Positions 29,122-39,758 of a stretch of DNA of 50,183 nt are shown piece by piece. The notes under the pieces were generated by a model. It saw nothing but the letters and a program-made list of their open reading frames with translations, did not search any database and was not told the DNA's origin. The DNA is taken from positions 1-50,183 of the forward strand of contig JACPPY010000025.1 in NCBI GenBank assembly GCA_016190755.1, written 5' to 3'. Origin of the DNA: Chloroflexota bacterium. Lineage in GTDB: Bacteria; Chloroflexota; Dehalococcoidia; JACPPY01. Within the stretch, counting starts at the first letter, position 1; each line of letters starts with the position of its first letter. A program made the position numbers and the translations under genes.

Positions 29122-31704
29122 TCAGGGCTGTCCCTGTTTGCCCGTTTCCGGTCGGTGATTGCCAGCGGGCCTGCTGGGCCACCAGTTCCATCTACCTAGC
29201 ATAGCAGCTATGCTAGGCACAAGGAAAACCCTCACGATGAAGGTATCCACCAGTACGCCGATGGCTATGGCTGCACCGACCTGGATCAGCGTCTGAATCG
29301 GCGCGGTGGTCATTGCGGCAAACGTACCCGCAAGGATCATGCCGCATGCGGTGATTATCGCGCCAGTAGCCGCGCTTGCAGAGCGCACTCCATCCCTAGT
29401 GGTTTTCCCGGTGGATTCTTCTCTCACTCTTGACATAAGAAAGATGTTGTAGTCTTCACCCAGAGCTACAAGGATCACCAGCAGATATGTGGGCACTATG
29501 TAAAAGACGCCCTGGTGACCGAGGAGGCGCTGGAATACGAAGCCGGATATTCCTAGGGTAGTCCCGTAACTGAGTAGAACGGTGAGCAACAGGTACAATG
29601 GTGCAACCAGGCTTCGAAGCAAAATGGCCAGCACAATGAAGATGCCGGCAAATACCACCACGAAGACGCGGATGAAGTCCACGTCGCTGACCTCCTGTAT
29701 ATCAGCAAACTCAGCCGTGGCGCCGCCGACGGCAACCTGTCCGGGCGAAAGCGTGCTCCCCTGGAGCTTACTGGTGAGCACTGAACGCAGGTCACGCGTG
29801 ACGCGGAAAGCGTCTTCAGAATATGGTTCCTGGTCCAGGATTATTGAGAACCGGGAGACCGTACCATCCTGTGAGAAAAAGAACGTCCTCAGACCCTGGG
29901 CCGCGGGATCATGTTGTATCAAGCTCTGTGGCATAAGGTACGCATCCGGCACAGATTGGAAGTACCCCGCCAGGCCGGACAACCCAGCGGAAAGAGAGGC
30001 AAGCAACACCTTCAACGCGTCCGGAGATGGCTGCTGGCTGGAGGATGTCAGCATAGCCGCCAGTTGTCCGAAGGCTGTCATGCTCTCAGCGTATGCTGCG
30101 TTCGTCGTGGTTTTTGGATAGGCGGCAGCTAGCTCGTCAAGGTATCCTTTCACAAGTCCGACTGAGCTGCCGATATCCTGACTGGGGCCAGACGCCGGTT
30201 GTCCCAGCGATTGAATCATCTTGTCCAAGTTTGCAGACAGGCTGGCCAGTTGATTTCTTACTAGTAGAGGTTGTGCTCCACCCTGCATCTGCGTTGGGCT
30301 CCGGACCGACCTGACGCCGGCCACCGACGATGCAGCCTGGCTCATACTTGCCAGAACTACAAGTGAATCCTTGTCCATCATCGTCTTCCCTTGTGGCGCA
30401 GCAACCGCGACGTTAAGAGGCGTCATTTCGCCCACATCATAGTGCTTTTCCAGTATGTGAAAGCCAGCAATAGAATCGAATGAGTCTGGCAGCTGGGTGA
30501 TCACATTAAAGGTGCGGTGGAAAGATGGCAGAGCGGCGTAAGGGATCAACAGGATTGCGGTAACCACCAGGGCAGACACGGCCGGCCGTGCCGTGACCAG
30601 CTTTGCCACTCGTCCCCAGCCAAATACGCCCACTCGACCGCTCGTGCCTTTGTCCTGCATTGGCCAGAAGAGACGGCGGCCGAAAAGTGACGCCAGCGCA
30701 GGTGTAAGGGTGAGGGCGGCAATGAGAGTAATAAAAACCGCTATGGCCAGGAACGGGCCCATAGTACGGAACATCTCCAGGCGCCCTGCCATAAGGCCCA
30801 TGAAGCCGACAATGACCGTGGCCGCGCTAGCGGTTATGACCACGCCAATCTTCTCCATCGTGGTCAGGTGAGCGTTCCCGCGCTCCTGACGGCTCGATAA
30901 CTCCTCCCTGAGGCGGGATATGATAAACAGGCAGTAATCTGTGCCTACTCCGAAGACTATGACCACCAGGTAGGCGTCTATCTGTGACCACGCGGGAAGT
31001 CCCCATTGCGCCGCATACCCCAGCACGCCTCTGCTGACCAGGTAAGCACAGCTAATAGTCAGCAGTGGCACCAGCGCAGCAATGGGAGAGCGATATATGA
31101 TAAGGAGGAGCACGATTACCAGGATTATCGTCACCTGAGTCGTGCGATCAATCCCTCTGCTGACAGCATCGAGCATATCGGAAGTCATGCCCGCCTCGCC
31201 TGACACGTGGACCTCAATACTCTGAGGTGGGGCAGGCATATGTTGCCTGATCGCTTTTACCGCCTGCACAGTGCTCTCGTCGAAAGACGTGCCCGAGAAC
31301 GCCACATTGATAAGCATGACTGTCTTGTCGGGACTGACGAGGAACAGCGAGGATTGAGAGCCGTCAAATATCGAGTCGACCGAGGTCACGCTGGATGGGG
31401 CTTCATCGGAGCGCAACCAGTCACGGATGCTCTTGGCATAGGCTGTGTCTGAGGGGCTTATCCCCGAGGGGTTGAACAGTACGATTGTGCCGTTGCCTCC
31501 CGCCTTAAACCCAGGAAAGTTTTTCTCTAACAGCTGTTTGGCCTTTACTGAGTCTACGCCCGGAGGCAGTGATGCCTCATCGCTGAGCCTGGCGACGTCT
31601 CTGAGAGAGGGAGCAAAAACAGTAAGAATTGCGGCCACCGCGATCCATGCCAGCGCTATCCAGACTCTATTCCTGATGGAAAAGCGACCTATTCTTTTGA
31701 ACAT
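29122..31704 (-). CDS. MMPL/RND-family transporter
   Basis: GVGTDYCLFIISRLREEL, ALGEDYNIFLMSRVREE, two sets of TM helices. Confidence 0.92.
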   Translation of the reverse strand: MFKRIGRFSIRNRVWIALAWIAVAAILTVFAPSLRDVARLSDEASLPPGVDSVKAKQLLEKNFPGFKAGGNGTIVLFNPSGISPSDTAYAKSIRDWLRSDEAPSSVTSVDSIFDGSQSSLFLVSPDKTVMLINVAFSGTSFDESTVQAVKAIRQHMPAPPQSIEVHVSGEAGMTSDMLDAVSRGIDRTTQVTIILVIVLLLIIYRSPIAALVPLLTISCAYLVSRGVLGYAAQWGLPAWSQIDAYLVVIVFGVGTDYCLFIISRLREELSSRQERGNAHLTTMEKIGVVITASAATVIVGFMGLMAGRLEMFRTMGPFLAIAVFITLIAALTLTPALASLFGRRLFWPMQDKGTSGRVGVFGWGRVAKLVTARPAVSALVVTAILLIPYAALPSFHRTFNVITQLPDSFDSIAGFHILEKHYDVGEMTPLNVAVAAPQGKTMMDKDSLVVLASMSQAASSVAGVRSVRSPTQMQGGAQPLLVRNQLASLSANLDKMIQSLGQPASGPSQDIGSSVGLVKGYLDELAAAYPKTTTNAAYAESMTAFGQLAAMLTSSSQQPSPDALKVLLASLSAGLSGLAGYFQSVPDAYLMPQSLIQHDPAAQGLRTFFFSQDGTVSRFSIILDQEPYSEDAFRVTRDLRSVLTSKLQGSTLSPGQVAVGGATAEFADIQEVSDVDFIRVFVVVFAGIFIVLAILLRSLVAPLYLLLTVLLSYGTTLGISGFVFQRLLGHQGVFYIVPTYLLVILVALGEDYNIFLMSRVREESTGKTTRDGVRSASAATGAIITACGMILAGTFAAMTTAPIQTLIQVGAAIAIGVLVDTFIVRVFLVPSIAAMLGRWNWWPSRPAGNHRPETGKQGQP

Positions 31705-31875
31705 GCGAAGAGAGATTTCATCCTGTCAGAAGTATATTTTGGCATGAACTGATCTCAGCTATCAAATCCCAGGCATGTCTTCTGAGAAGGTGCTCTTGTG
31801 TAAGTTTGATTGCTAAACGTATGCAAGCCTATAATATGACAACAGCACCATCGCCCGTTATGACCGAGATTCCTG

Positions 31876-33777
31876 ATGGCTAGAATTCTTGATACCATAC
31901 ACAAGCCCGCCGACCTCCGCGAGTTGAGGACAGATGAGTTGCAGCAGCTTGCGCGTGAGGTGAGGGAGGAACTTATTTCGACAGTGACCTCAACCGGAGG
32001 GCACCTGGCTTCGAACCTGGGTGTGGTGGAGTTGACCATGGCATTACACAGGGTATTCGATAGCCCCGAAGATAAGCTCATCTGGGATGTCGGACACCAG
32101 AGCTATGTGCACAAGCTTTTCACCGGTCGCCGGGAGAAGTTCCGAACGTTGCGCCAATATGGCGGACTATCAGGGTTCACGGACATGAGTGAATCTCCGC
32201 ACGACCCATTTGGTGCTGGACACGCCTCCACATCTGTCTCAGCCGCCGTTGGTATGGCTGAGGCGCGTGACCTGAAAAAGGGTAACTATGATGTAGTAGC
32301 TATTATCGGTGATGGGGCTCTAACGGGTGGCATGGCGTTCGAAGCCCTGAATCACGCGGGACATCTAGGCATAAAGCTTATCGTCGTACTGAACGATAAC
32401 GGGATGTCTATTTCTCCCACAGTGGGAGCATTATCAAACGGGTTCAACAAGCTGAGGCTGAGCCGCCGTTTCCGTCGAGCGAAAGCGGGGGCAAAGCATG
32501 CAATATCCCACGCGCCTCTGGGGAAGCAGGTCTGGCAGCTTGGCACCGTGATAAAGGATGGCCTTAAGCGATTGGTTATTCCCTCCATGCTCTGGGAAGA
32601 GCTGGGATTCATTTACCTCGGCCCAGTGGATGGGCATGACATATCTGCCGTTGAGGTAGCCTTGCAGCAGGCACAGCGGTCTAACGACAAGCCGGTGCTG
32701 GTCCACGTAGTCACGGTGAAAGGTAAAGGATACCATCCGGCGGAAAAGGATGCCGTGGGTTTCCATGGTATTCCGCCCAGTCGTGAAAACGGAAACGGAG
32801 GCTTGACCTACAGCGCAGTCTTTTCCGAGACCATGCGCCGACTGCTTCGAGACGACCCGCGAGTAGTAGTGGTGACCGCGGCCATGGGCGAAGGGAACCA
32901 TCTGACCGAGGCACACCGGGAATTCCCCGAGCGTGTCATAGACGTGGGAATATGCGAGCAGCATGCAGTGACGTTTTCTGCCGGATTGGCGGCGCAGGGT
33001 CTCGTCCCTGTTGTGGCCGTATATTCCACATTCCTGCAGCGGGCATTCGACCAATTAGTGCACGACGTGTGCCTGCAGGACCTGCATGTCGTGTTCGCTT
33101 TGGACCGAGCAGGCATCGTCGGTGATGACGGGAAGACCCACCAGGGCACGTTCGACCTGTCATACCTATCACTCGTGCCCAATATGATGGTATCGGCCCC
33201 GAAGGACGAGAACGAACTGCAGCACTTACTCTTCACTGCCACACGGGTGGCACACCCTATTGCCATCAGATATCCCCGCGGCAGAGGGCCCGGCTTTGCA
33301 CTTGAGTCGGAACTCAAGGAGTTGCCTGCGGGAAAGTCAGAACTGCTTCACTCTGGAGACGACATATCAATACTGGCAGTCGGCGCCACTGTGGTGCCGG
33401 CTCTCAAGGCTGCGGAGAAATTGTCTGCTAGCGGCATTCAGGCGGCTGTCGTGAACTGCCGGTTTGTGAAACCTCTCGACTCCGAGCTCGTTTGTGAAAC
33501 AGCTGAGCGCACCGGTCGAGTGCTGGTGGTCGAAGAGAACGTCGCCGCGGGAGGACTTGGCAGTGCGGTGTCTATGGCCTTACATGCCAACTCGGTAAAG
33601 GCAGACATCACATATGTAAACGTGCCCGACGAATTCGTCGAGCACGGCCCGCAATCCGTCTTGCGCGCCAGGTACTGCCTGGATGAAGATGGCATAAAGC
33701 GGAAGGCCATGGAGTTGTTTGAGGAAACGGGAGGTCGCAAAGCCGGCTCGCCCCTGTCTACTGGACATCCATTGTAG
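31876..33777 (+). CDS. dxs: 1-deoxy-D-xylulose-5-phosphate synthase
   Basis: TGGHLASNLGVVELTMALHRVFDSPEDKLIWDVGHQSYVHK; GDGALTGGMAFEALN; DVGICEQHAVTFSAGLA. Confidence 0.97.
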   Translation: MARILDTIHKPADLRELRTDELQQLAREVREELISTVTSTGGHLASNLGVVELTMALHRVFDSPEDKLIWDVGHQSYVHKLFTGRREKFRTLRQYGGLSGFTDMSESPHDPFGAGHASTSVSAAVGMAEARDLKKGNYDVVAIIGDGALTGGMAFEALNHAGHLGIKLIVVLNDNGMSISPTVGALSNGFNKLRLSRRFRRAKAGAKHAISHAPLGKQVWQLGTVIKDGLKRLVIPSMLWEELGFIYLGPVDGHDISAVEVALQQAQRSNDKPVLVHVVTVKGKGYHPAEKDAVGFHGIPPSRENGNGGLTYSAVFSETMRRLLRDDPRVVVVTAAMGEGNHLTEAHREFPERVIDVGICEQHAVTFSAGLAAQGLVPVVAVYSTFLQRAFDQLVHDVCLQDLHVVFALDRAGIVGDDGKTHQGTFDLSYLSLVPNMMVSAPKDENELQHLLFTATRVAHPIAIRYPRGRGPGFALESELKELPAGKSELLHSGDDISILAVGATVVPALKAAEKLSASGIQAAVVNCRFVKPLDSELVCETAERTGRVLVVEENVAAGGLGSAVSMALHANSVKADITYVNVPDEFVEHGPQSVLRARYCLDEDGIKRKAMELFEETGGRKAGSPLSTGHPL

Positions 33778-33804
33778 CCAAACTGTTCGAGACTCTACCG
33801 CAAT

Positions 33805-34827
33805 ATGGCTAAGCCCGAAGCGTTTGAATCCTATCGTACTCTGATAGAAACAGAGCTGCAGTCGAATCTCGATTGTGGCAGGCTCGGCTTTTATGATATG
33901 CACCGTTACCATCTGGGGTGGGTCGACGACAAGGGGCGGGCGATAGAACGGCAAGGTGGGAAGTTCATCAGGTCAACGCTATGTCTGAGCTCGTGTAAGG
34001 CCGCCGGAGGCAACATCTCCTCCGCTCTCCCGGCCGCCGCTGCGGTGGAGCTAGTACACAACTTTTCCTTGATTCACGACGATATTCAGGACCGGAGCGA
34101 CCTGCGCCGGCACAGACCCGCAGTCTGGAAGGTCTGGGGAACGGCTCAGGGAATAAACGCGGGCGACAGTATGTATGCCATGGCGCACGTGGCTCTAACG
34201 CGCCTGGCTGATCGTGGCGTCTCGGACACCAAGATAGTTCGTGCCGCAGCTACGCTGGGCAGGACCTGCCTCCTGCTCTGCGAGGGCCAATACCAGGATA
34301 TCCTGTACGAAGCACGCCATGAGATATCCGTGGAGGAGTACCTGGATATGGTGGCGCGCAAGACGGGCGCCCTTATGGGCGCATCGGCAGAATTGGGTGC
34401 GCTGGTCGGTAGCTATGATGATAGAGTAATAGAGGAGCTGGGTGATTTCGGTATCCAGGTCGGCATCGCCTTTCAGGCGCAGGATGATGTAATGGGTATC
34501 TGGGGCAGAGAAGAAGAGACGGGGAAACAGCAATACGACGACATAGTAGGTAAGAAAAAGACGCTGCCTGTGATCTACGCATTGAAGAAGGCGGGCAGGC
34601 CGGCCCGCCAGAAGCTACTATCTGTTTATGCCGAAGAAACTGTGTCTTTGGAGGATGCAGCAGGCATTGTGGATATACTGCATGACTGCGGCGCCTACGA
34701 CTATTCTCGAAACATCGCCAATCAACACCTGCAACGTGCTCTGGCAAATCTGGAACATGTGCCGAACTCTCAGGGGAAGAAAGAACTGGTAGACATAGCC
34801 TCGTTCCTCATAGAGGGCAGGCCTTAG
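33805..34827 (+). CDS. Polyprenyl synthetase (geranylgeranyl diphosphate synthase-like)
   Basis: LIHDDIQDRSDLRRHRP and FQAQDDVMGIWG Asp-rich motifs. Confidence 0.93.
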   Translation: MAKPEAFESYRTLIETELQSNLDCGRLGFYDMHRYHLGWVDDKGRAIERQGGKFIRSTLCLSSCKAAGGNISSALPAAAAVELVHNFSLIHDDIQDRSDLRRHRPAVWKVWGTAQGINAGDSMYAMAHVALTRLADRGVSDTKIVRAAATLGRTCLLLCEGQYQDILYEARHEISVEEYLDMVARKTGALMGASAELGALVGSYDDRVIEELGDFGIQVGIAFQAQDDVMGIWGREEETGKQQYDDIVGKKKTLPVIYALKKAGRPARQKLLSVYAEETVSLEDAAGIVDILHDCGAYDYSRNIANQHLQRALANLEHVPNSQGKKELVDIASFLIEGRP

Positions 34828-34842
34828 GAACTCAGAACAAAA

Positions 34843-35646
34843 ATGAAGTTATCTATAACTGGCAAAGGAGGCGTAGGCAAGACCACTGTGTCGAGCCTAC
34901 TTGCCCGTGTTTTCGCTGAAGAAGGACGTACCGTGCTGGCCATAGACGCCAACCCTGATGCGAACCTGGCAACGGCCCTGGGTATTCCTCCGGAGGAGGC
35001 CAGCAGAATCACTCCGGTCGCAGAGATGAAATCGTTCATCGAGGAGCGGACCGGGGCGAAACCGGGGGTCATCGGAGGCTATTTCAAACTCAATCCGAAG
35101 GTTGACGACATACCGGAACGCTTCGCTGCGAGAGTGGACGGTGTGAAGTTGATCGTGCTGGGCACGGTGAAGAAAGGCGGTGCCGGCTGCATATGTCCGG
35201 AAAGCGCTGTGCTGCGCGCGCTGATCGGACACCTCATATTGGGGCGCAAAGACGTGGTCATCATGGATATGGATGCTGGCATTGAGCACCTGGGAAGAGG
35301 AACCGCTAAGGGGATCGATGCTTTCATCGCCGTAGTGGAGCCGGGGCAGCGCAGCGTGCAAACGGCGCAACTGGTCAAACAACTGGCGCGAGACATAGGC
35401 GTGGAACACTTCTACGTCGTTGGCTCGAAGGTCAGGAACGAAGAGGACCGGGAGTTTATTATTCGGAACATGAGCGGTTCTAAAGTGATCGGATTTATTG
35501 GCTATCACCCCGAGATTGCTGAAGCAGATAGGCTTGGGAAAGGAGTATACGAAGCGTCCGGAGAAGCCGTGGAGGAGGCCAGGAAGATTAGAGAAAGCCT
35601 GGAAAGATTATATGAGGAGGCCCACGGTGAGAAAAAAGACAGTTAA
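34843..35646 (+). CDS. CooC-like nickel-insertion/CODH accessory P-loop ATPase
   Basis: MKLSITGKGGVGKTTVSSLLARVFAEEGRTVLAIDANPDANLATALGI; CICPESAVLRALI; VIMDMDAGIEHLGRGTA. Confidence 0.88.
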   Translation: MKLSITGKGGVGKTTVSSLLARVFAEEGRTVLAIDANPDANLATALGIPPEEASRITPVAEMKSFIEERTGAKPGVIGGYFKLNPKVDDIPERFAARVDGVKLIVLGTVKKGGAGCICPESAVLRALIGHLILGRKDVVIMDMDAGIEHLGRGTAKGIDAFIAVVEPGQRSVQTAQLVKQLARDIGVEHFYVVGSKVRNEEDREFIIRNMSGSKVIGFIGYHPEIAEADRLGKGVYEASGEAVEEARKIRESLERLYEEAHGEKKDS

Positions 35647-36805
35647 GGACGTTGATGTCAAAGGTAAGCGTGTGCTTGTGCGCGAGGATTTCAATGTCCC
35701 GCAAGACAAGAACGGAGAGATCACGGACGACACAAGGATACGCGAGGCACTCCCTACCATCAGGTACCTGCTGGAAAACCGGGCCAAGGTCATACTCTGC
35801 TCACACCTGGGGCGTCCCGACGGGAAGGTCGTGGAGTCCATGCGCATGAGCCCGGTCGCAGCCAGGCTTGGCAAACTTCTTGGTATGCCGGTAAAGATGT
35901 CCAGGGATTGCGTGGGTCCAGATGTGGAGAAGGCGGCCAGTGAACTAAAGGAAGGCGAGGTGCTGCTGCTGGAAAACCTCCGCTTTCACCCGGAAGAGGA
36001 GGAGAACGACCCGAAGTTCGCGCGCGAGCTGGCGAGCCTTGCCGACATATATGTTGCCGATGCCTTCGGCACCGCCCACCGTGCACACGCCTCGACGGTA
36101 GGCGTCGCGCGTTATCTGCCGGCCGTAGCTGGCTTCTTGATGCAGAAAGAGATCGAAGCCTTGAGCAAGGCCCTCGAATCCCCCGAACGGCCTTTCGCAG
36201 CGGTTGTGGGCGGGGCCAAAGTCAAAGATAAGACCGCTTTGCTGGAGAACATCGTTGGCAAAGTAGATGTTCTCTTAATTGGTGGCGGCATGGTCGCTGC
36301 ATTTCTATCCATAAAGAACGATAAGAGAGCCAGGAAGGAAGATGAAACCTCCGGTTCCGTCAGGCGCATTATGGAACAGACTAGGCGGCGTGGCATTAAG
36401 CTTATGTTGCCAGTGGACGTGGTTGCGGCAAAAGACGCCAACTCGCCTGACACGGCAAAGGAAGTGCCCGCAGACCAGGTGCCTGATGGCTGGATAATAG
36501 CCGATATCGGCCCCAAAACGGTGCAACTCTACGCCAGCGAGCTGAAGAATTGCAAGACCATGGTATGGAACGGTCCTATGGGGATCTTCGAAGTGCCGCG
36601 GTTCTCCGCTGGCACGCGTGGCATAGCTGAGGCCGTAGCTAGGCTCAAAGCGACAACTATCATTGGCGGCGGATCCACTGCGGAGGCAGTGGAAGACTTC
36701 GGCCTGGCAGATAAGATGACTCACGTATCAACCGGCGGCGGAGCCTCCTTGATGTTCCTGGAAGGGAAAGAGCTGCCCGGTGTCGCAGTGCTGCAAGACA
36801 AGTAA
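35627..36805 (+). CDS. pgk: Phosphoglycerate kinase (GTG start inside the upstream ORF)
   Basis: [47 protein letters not shown]. Confidence 0.97.
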   Translation: MRKKTVKDVDVKGKRVLVREDFNVPQDKNGEITDDTRIREALPTIRYLLENRAKVILCSHLGRPDGKVVESMRMSPVAARLGKLLGMPVKMSRDCVGPDVEKAASELKEGEVLLLENLRFHPEEEENDPKFARELASLADIYVADAFGTAHRAHASTVGVARYLPAVAGFLMQKEIEALSKALESPERPFAAVVGGAKVKDKTALLENIVGKVDVLLIGGGMVAAFLSIKNDKRARKEDETSGSVRRIMEQTRRRGIKLMLPVDVVAAKDANSPDTAKEVPADQVPDGWIIADIGPKTVQLYASELKNCKTMVWNGPMGIFEVPRFSAGTRGIAEAVARLKATTIIGGGSTAEAVEDFGLADKMTHVSTGGGASLMFLEGKELPGVAVLQDK

Positions 36806-36848
36806 TGGGTACCATATTGGAGTAGATTAAAGCCTCTGGAGGTGGGTA

Positions 36849-38057
36849 TTGGTAGACCTAGAACTGCTCGGGTCCTTGGCGGTGAAGACACCTTCAAAGA
36901 TGGTGCTGCTTGTGTTGGACGGACTTGGCGGGCTGCCAAACCCGATCAACGGAAAGACGGAACTGGAGGCTGCCTATACGCCTAACCTGGACCGGCTGCT
37001 TCAGCAAGGCGCATGCGGGCTCACAGACCCGGTAGGTACAGGCATAACCTCCGGAAGCGCCCCAGGCATACTGGCGCTTCTTGGTTATGACCCTCTGAAA
37101 TACACTATCGGACGCGGTGCGCTGGAGGCAGTAGGCATTGATTTCGACCTTCAAGAAGACGACGTAGCTGCTCGCGGCAACTTCTGCACGATTGACGAGT
37201 CCGGAATCATAACAGACCGTCGGGCAGGTCGCATAACAACTGACAAGTGCGCGGAACTGAGCCGACTTCTAAGCAAGATAAACCTTGGTACCGGCGTAGA
37301 GATATTTGTGCTACCCGTAGAAGGACACCGGTTCGCATTGGTGCTTCGCGGCAAGGGCCTTTCCGCCGATGTGAGTGACTCCGACCCTCAGAAGGTAGGC
37401 TATCCGCCCAAGTCCGTGAAGCCTCTAAGCACAGAAGCTGGAAAGACGGCCAGACTGGTCAACAAGTTCATCGAAAAAAGCTGGAAGCTGCTTCGTGACC
37501 ATCACCCGGCGAATATGATCCTGGTGCGCGGGTTCTCCCGGCGGCCTCATCACCCGTCCCTGGCGTCGATTTACCAGATCGAGCCTGCGTGCATCGCGTC
37601 TTACCCCATGTATCGTGGGTTGGCTCGCCTTGTAGGCATGAAGCTTCTGGATACCGGGCCGACCATACAGCAGGAATTCCAGACCTTCAAGAAGCACTAC
37701 GCTCAGCACGACTTTTTCTTCATCCATGTAAAAGCAACCGACATGGCAGGTGAGGATGGGGATTTCGACCACAAGGTAAGCGATATCCAAGAAGTAGACA
37801 GATACATACCGGAAATCACGCAGATGAACCCGGATGTGATAATGGTCACCGGAGATCACTCCACTCCAGCTGCGCTGAAGGGACACAGTTGGCATCCCGT
37901 GCCGTTCTTATTGTATTCGAAGTGGTGCCGCAAGAGCCGAGCCGATAAATTCTGCGAGCGCGAATGCGCATCCGGCGAACTGGGCCGTATGCCTGCTCAA
38001 CACATTATGGCCCTTGCACTGGCACATGCACTCAAACTGACCAAATATGGCGCTTGA
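36849..38057 (+). CDS. apgM: 2,3-bisphosphoglycerate-independent phosphoglycerate mutase, archaeal-type
   Basis: MVLLVLDGLGGLP, TGITSGSAPGILALLGYDP, MVTGDHSTPAALKGHSWHPVPFLL. Confidence 0.93.
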   Translation: MVDLELLGSLAVKTPSKMVLLVLDGLGGLPNPINGKTELEAAYTPNLDRLLQQGACGLTDPVGTGITSGSAPGILALLGYDPLKYTIGRGALEAVGIDFDLQEDDVAARGNFCTIDESGIITDRRAGRITTDKCAELSRLLSKINLGTGVEIFVLPVEGHRFALVLRGKGLSADVSDSDPQKVGYPPKSVKPLSTEAGKTARLVNKFIEKSWKLLRDHHPANMILVRGFSRRPHHPSLASIYQIEPACIASYPMYRGLARLVGMKLLDTGPTIQQEFQTFKKHYAQHDFFFIHVKATDMAGEDGDFDHKVSDIQEVDRYIPEITQMNPDVIMVTGDHSTPAALKGHSWHPVPFLLYSKWCRKSRADKFCERECASGELGRMPAQHIMALALAHALKLTKYGA

Positions 38058-38079
38058 ACCCCCAGAAGAAAGGACAGAC

Positions 38080-38847
38080 ATGCGCATACCGTTTGTTGCC
38101 GGCAATTGGAAGATGAATACGACGCTCGATGAGGCTGTGTCCTTGGTCAGGTCTATGCACCAGCGTCTGGACGTTATCGAAGGCACCGAGAAGGCCGTAT
38201 GCCCGCCATTTGTCTCAATCGCGGCGATCTCCGAAATGCTGCGCGGCTCCACTATAGGTGTCGGGGCGCAGAACATGTACTTCGAGGAGAAAGGCGCTTA
38301 TACAGGTGAGATATCCCCTATGATGCTTAACAAACTGTGCAAGTACGTGATAGTCGGCCATTCCGAACGCAGGCAGTACTTTGGCGAGACGAACCAGATG
38401 GTGAATAAGAAGCTCAAGGCCGCTTTCAAGGCCGGGTTGACGCCCATAATGTGCGTAGGCGAGAGGCTGGAAGAGAACGAGGCAGGCAAGACAGAGGAAG
38501 TAATTACCGACCAACTTTTCTGCGGGCTCGACGGTATCACAGCAAACTCCGGCAACATGGTCATTGCCTACGAACCGGTTTGGGCCATAGGTACCGGCAA
38601 GGCTGCTACCAGTACCCAGGCACAGACTACGATATCGCTCATTCGTAAGAAGCTTTCAACAGTGTTGGGGAAGGCAACCGCCAGCGATATGCGCATCCTA
38701 TACGGCGGCAGTGTCACGGCGGCAAATGCGGGCGAACTGGCGGCGCAGCCAGACATAGATGGCGCACTTGTCGGGGGCGCTAGCCTGAAGCCGCAGGAGT
38801 TCGTAGCCATAGTCGAGGCTACGGCAGCAGCCAAACATGCTCAATGA
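38080..38847 (+). CDS. tpiA: Triosephosphate isomerase
   Basis: MRIPFVAGNWKMN, VIVGHSERRQYFGET, AYEPVWAIGTGKAAT, LYGGSVTAANA. Confidence 0.97.
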   Translation: MRIPFVAGNWKMNTTLDEAVSLVRSMHQRLDVIEGTEKAVCPPFVSIAAISEMLRGSTIGVGAQNMYFEEKGAYTGEISPMMLNKLCKYVIVGHSERRQYFGETNQMVNKKLKAAFKAGLTPIMCVGERLEENEAGKTEEVITDQLFCGLDGITANSGNMVIAYEPVWAIGTGKAATSTQAQTTISLIRKKLSTVLGKATASDMRILYGGSVTAANAGELAAQPDIDGALVGGASLKPQEFVAIVEATAAAKHAQ

Positions 38848-39758
38848 GGCCACTGGTTGCCATAGTCGGGCCTACCGCAGTCGGCAAGACTGACCTCGGT
38901 ATAAGGCTCGCCCTGTCCATCGGTGGGGAAATAGTCAACGCGGACAGCCGCCAGGTCTACCGGTACATGGATGTGGGCACCGCCAAACCCTCCGCAGAAC
39001 AACGCTCTAAGGTCACGCACTACCTTCTGGACATAGTTTCCCCGGATGAGCCTTTCAGCCTTGCGCTCTACCAGGAACTTGCGTTCAGGGCGATCGACGA
39101 CATTACTGCACGTGGGAAGGTCCCGGTGGTCGTTGGCGGCACCGGCTTGTATGTGTGGGCACTGCTGGAGAAGTGGAGCGTACCAAGGGTGGCCCCGGAC
39201 CGTGACTACAGGAAAAGCATGGAAGAGCTTGCTGCCAGGGAGGGCTCCGCGCACCTTTACCGGCAACTGGTGGAAGTTGACCCAACAGCAGCGGAGCGTA
39301 TCGACCCGAGGAATACGCGGCGCATCATCCGGGCCCTTGAGGTATGCCGGGGAACTAAAAGGTCTGTCTCGGCGCTCCAGGCCAAGCGTCCTCTACCTCA
39401 CAACTGTATCATTATTGGCCTGACCATGCCAAGAGAGAGGTTGTACAAGAGGATAGATGAACGCGTAGATCGAATGATTCGAGAGGGCTTGATTGATGAG
39501 GTAAAGGGCCTTGTTCAAAGGGGATACGGCTTTGACCTGCCTCCCATGTCTGGGATAGGATATAAGGAAATTGCGCTGTATTTGGAAAGCCGTCTAGACC
39601 TGGAATCTGCTACACAGCGGATCAAGTATCGTACCCACCATTTGGCCCGCAGACAGTATGCCTGGTTCCGGCTAGATGATCCCAGGATCCATTGGTTGAA
39701 TCTGGATAATGGCGGCCCCGAAGCACAGGTTGCAGTTGAGGAGTTAGTCCGATGGTAA
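38844..39758 (+). CDS. miaA: tRNA dimethylallyltransferase
   Basis: AIVGPTAVGKTDLGIRLA, NADSRQVYRYMDVGTAKP, VVGGTGLYVWAL. Confidence 0.97.
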   Translation: MRPLVAIVGPTAVGKTDLGIRLALSIGGEIVNADSRQVYRYMDVGTAKPSAEQRSKVTHYLLDIVSPDEPFSLALYQELAFRAIDDITARGKVPVVVGGTGLYVWALLEKWSVPRVAPDRDYRKSMEELAAREGSAHLYRQLVEVDPTAAERIDPRNTRRIIRALEVCRGTKRSVSALQAKRPLPHNCIIIGLTMPRERLYKRIDERVDRMIREGLIDEVKGLVQRGYGFDLPPMSGIGYKEIALYLESRLDLESATQRIKYRTHHLARRQYAWFRLDDPRIHWLNLDNGGPEAQVAVEELVRW

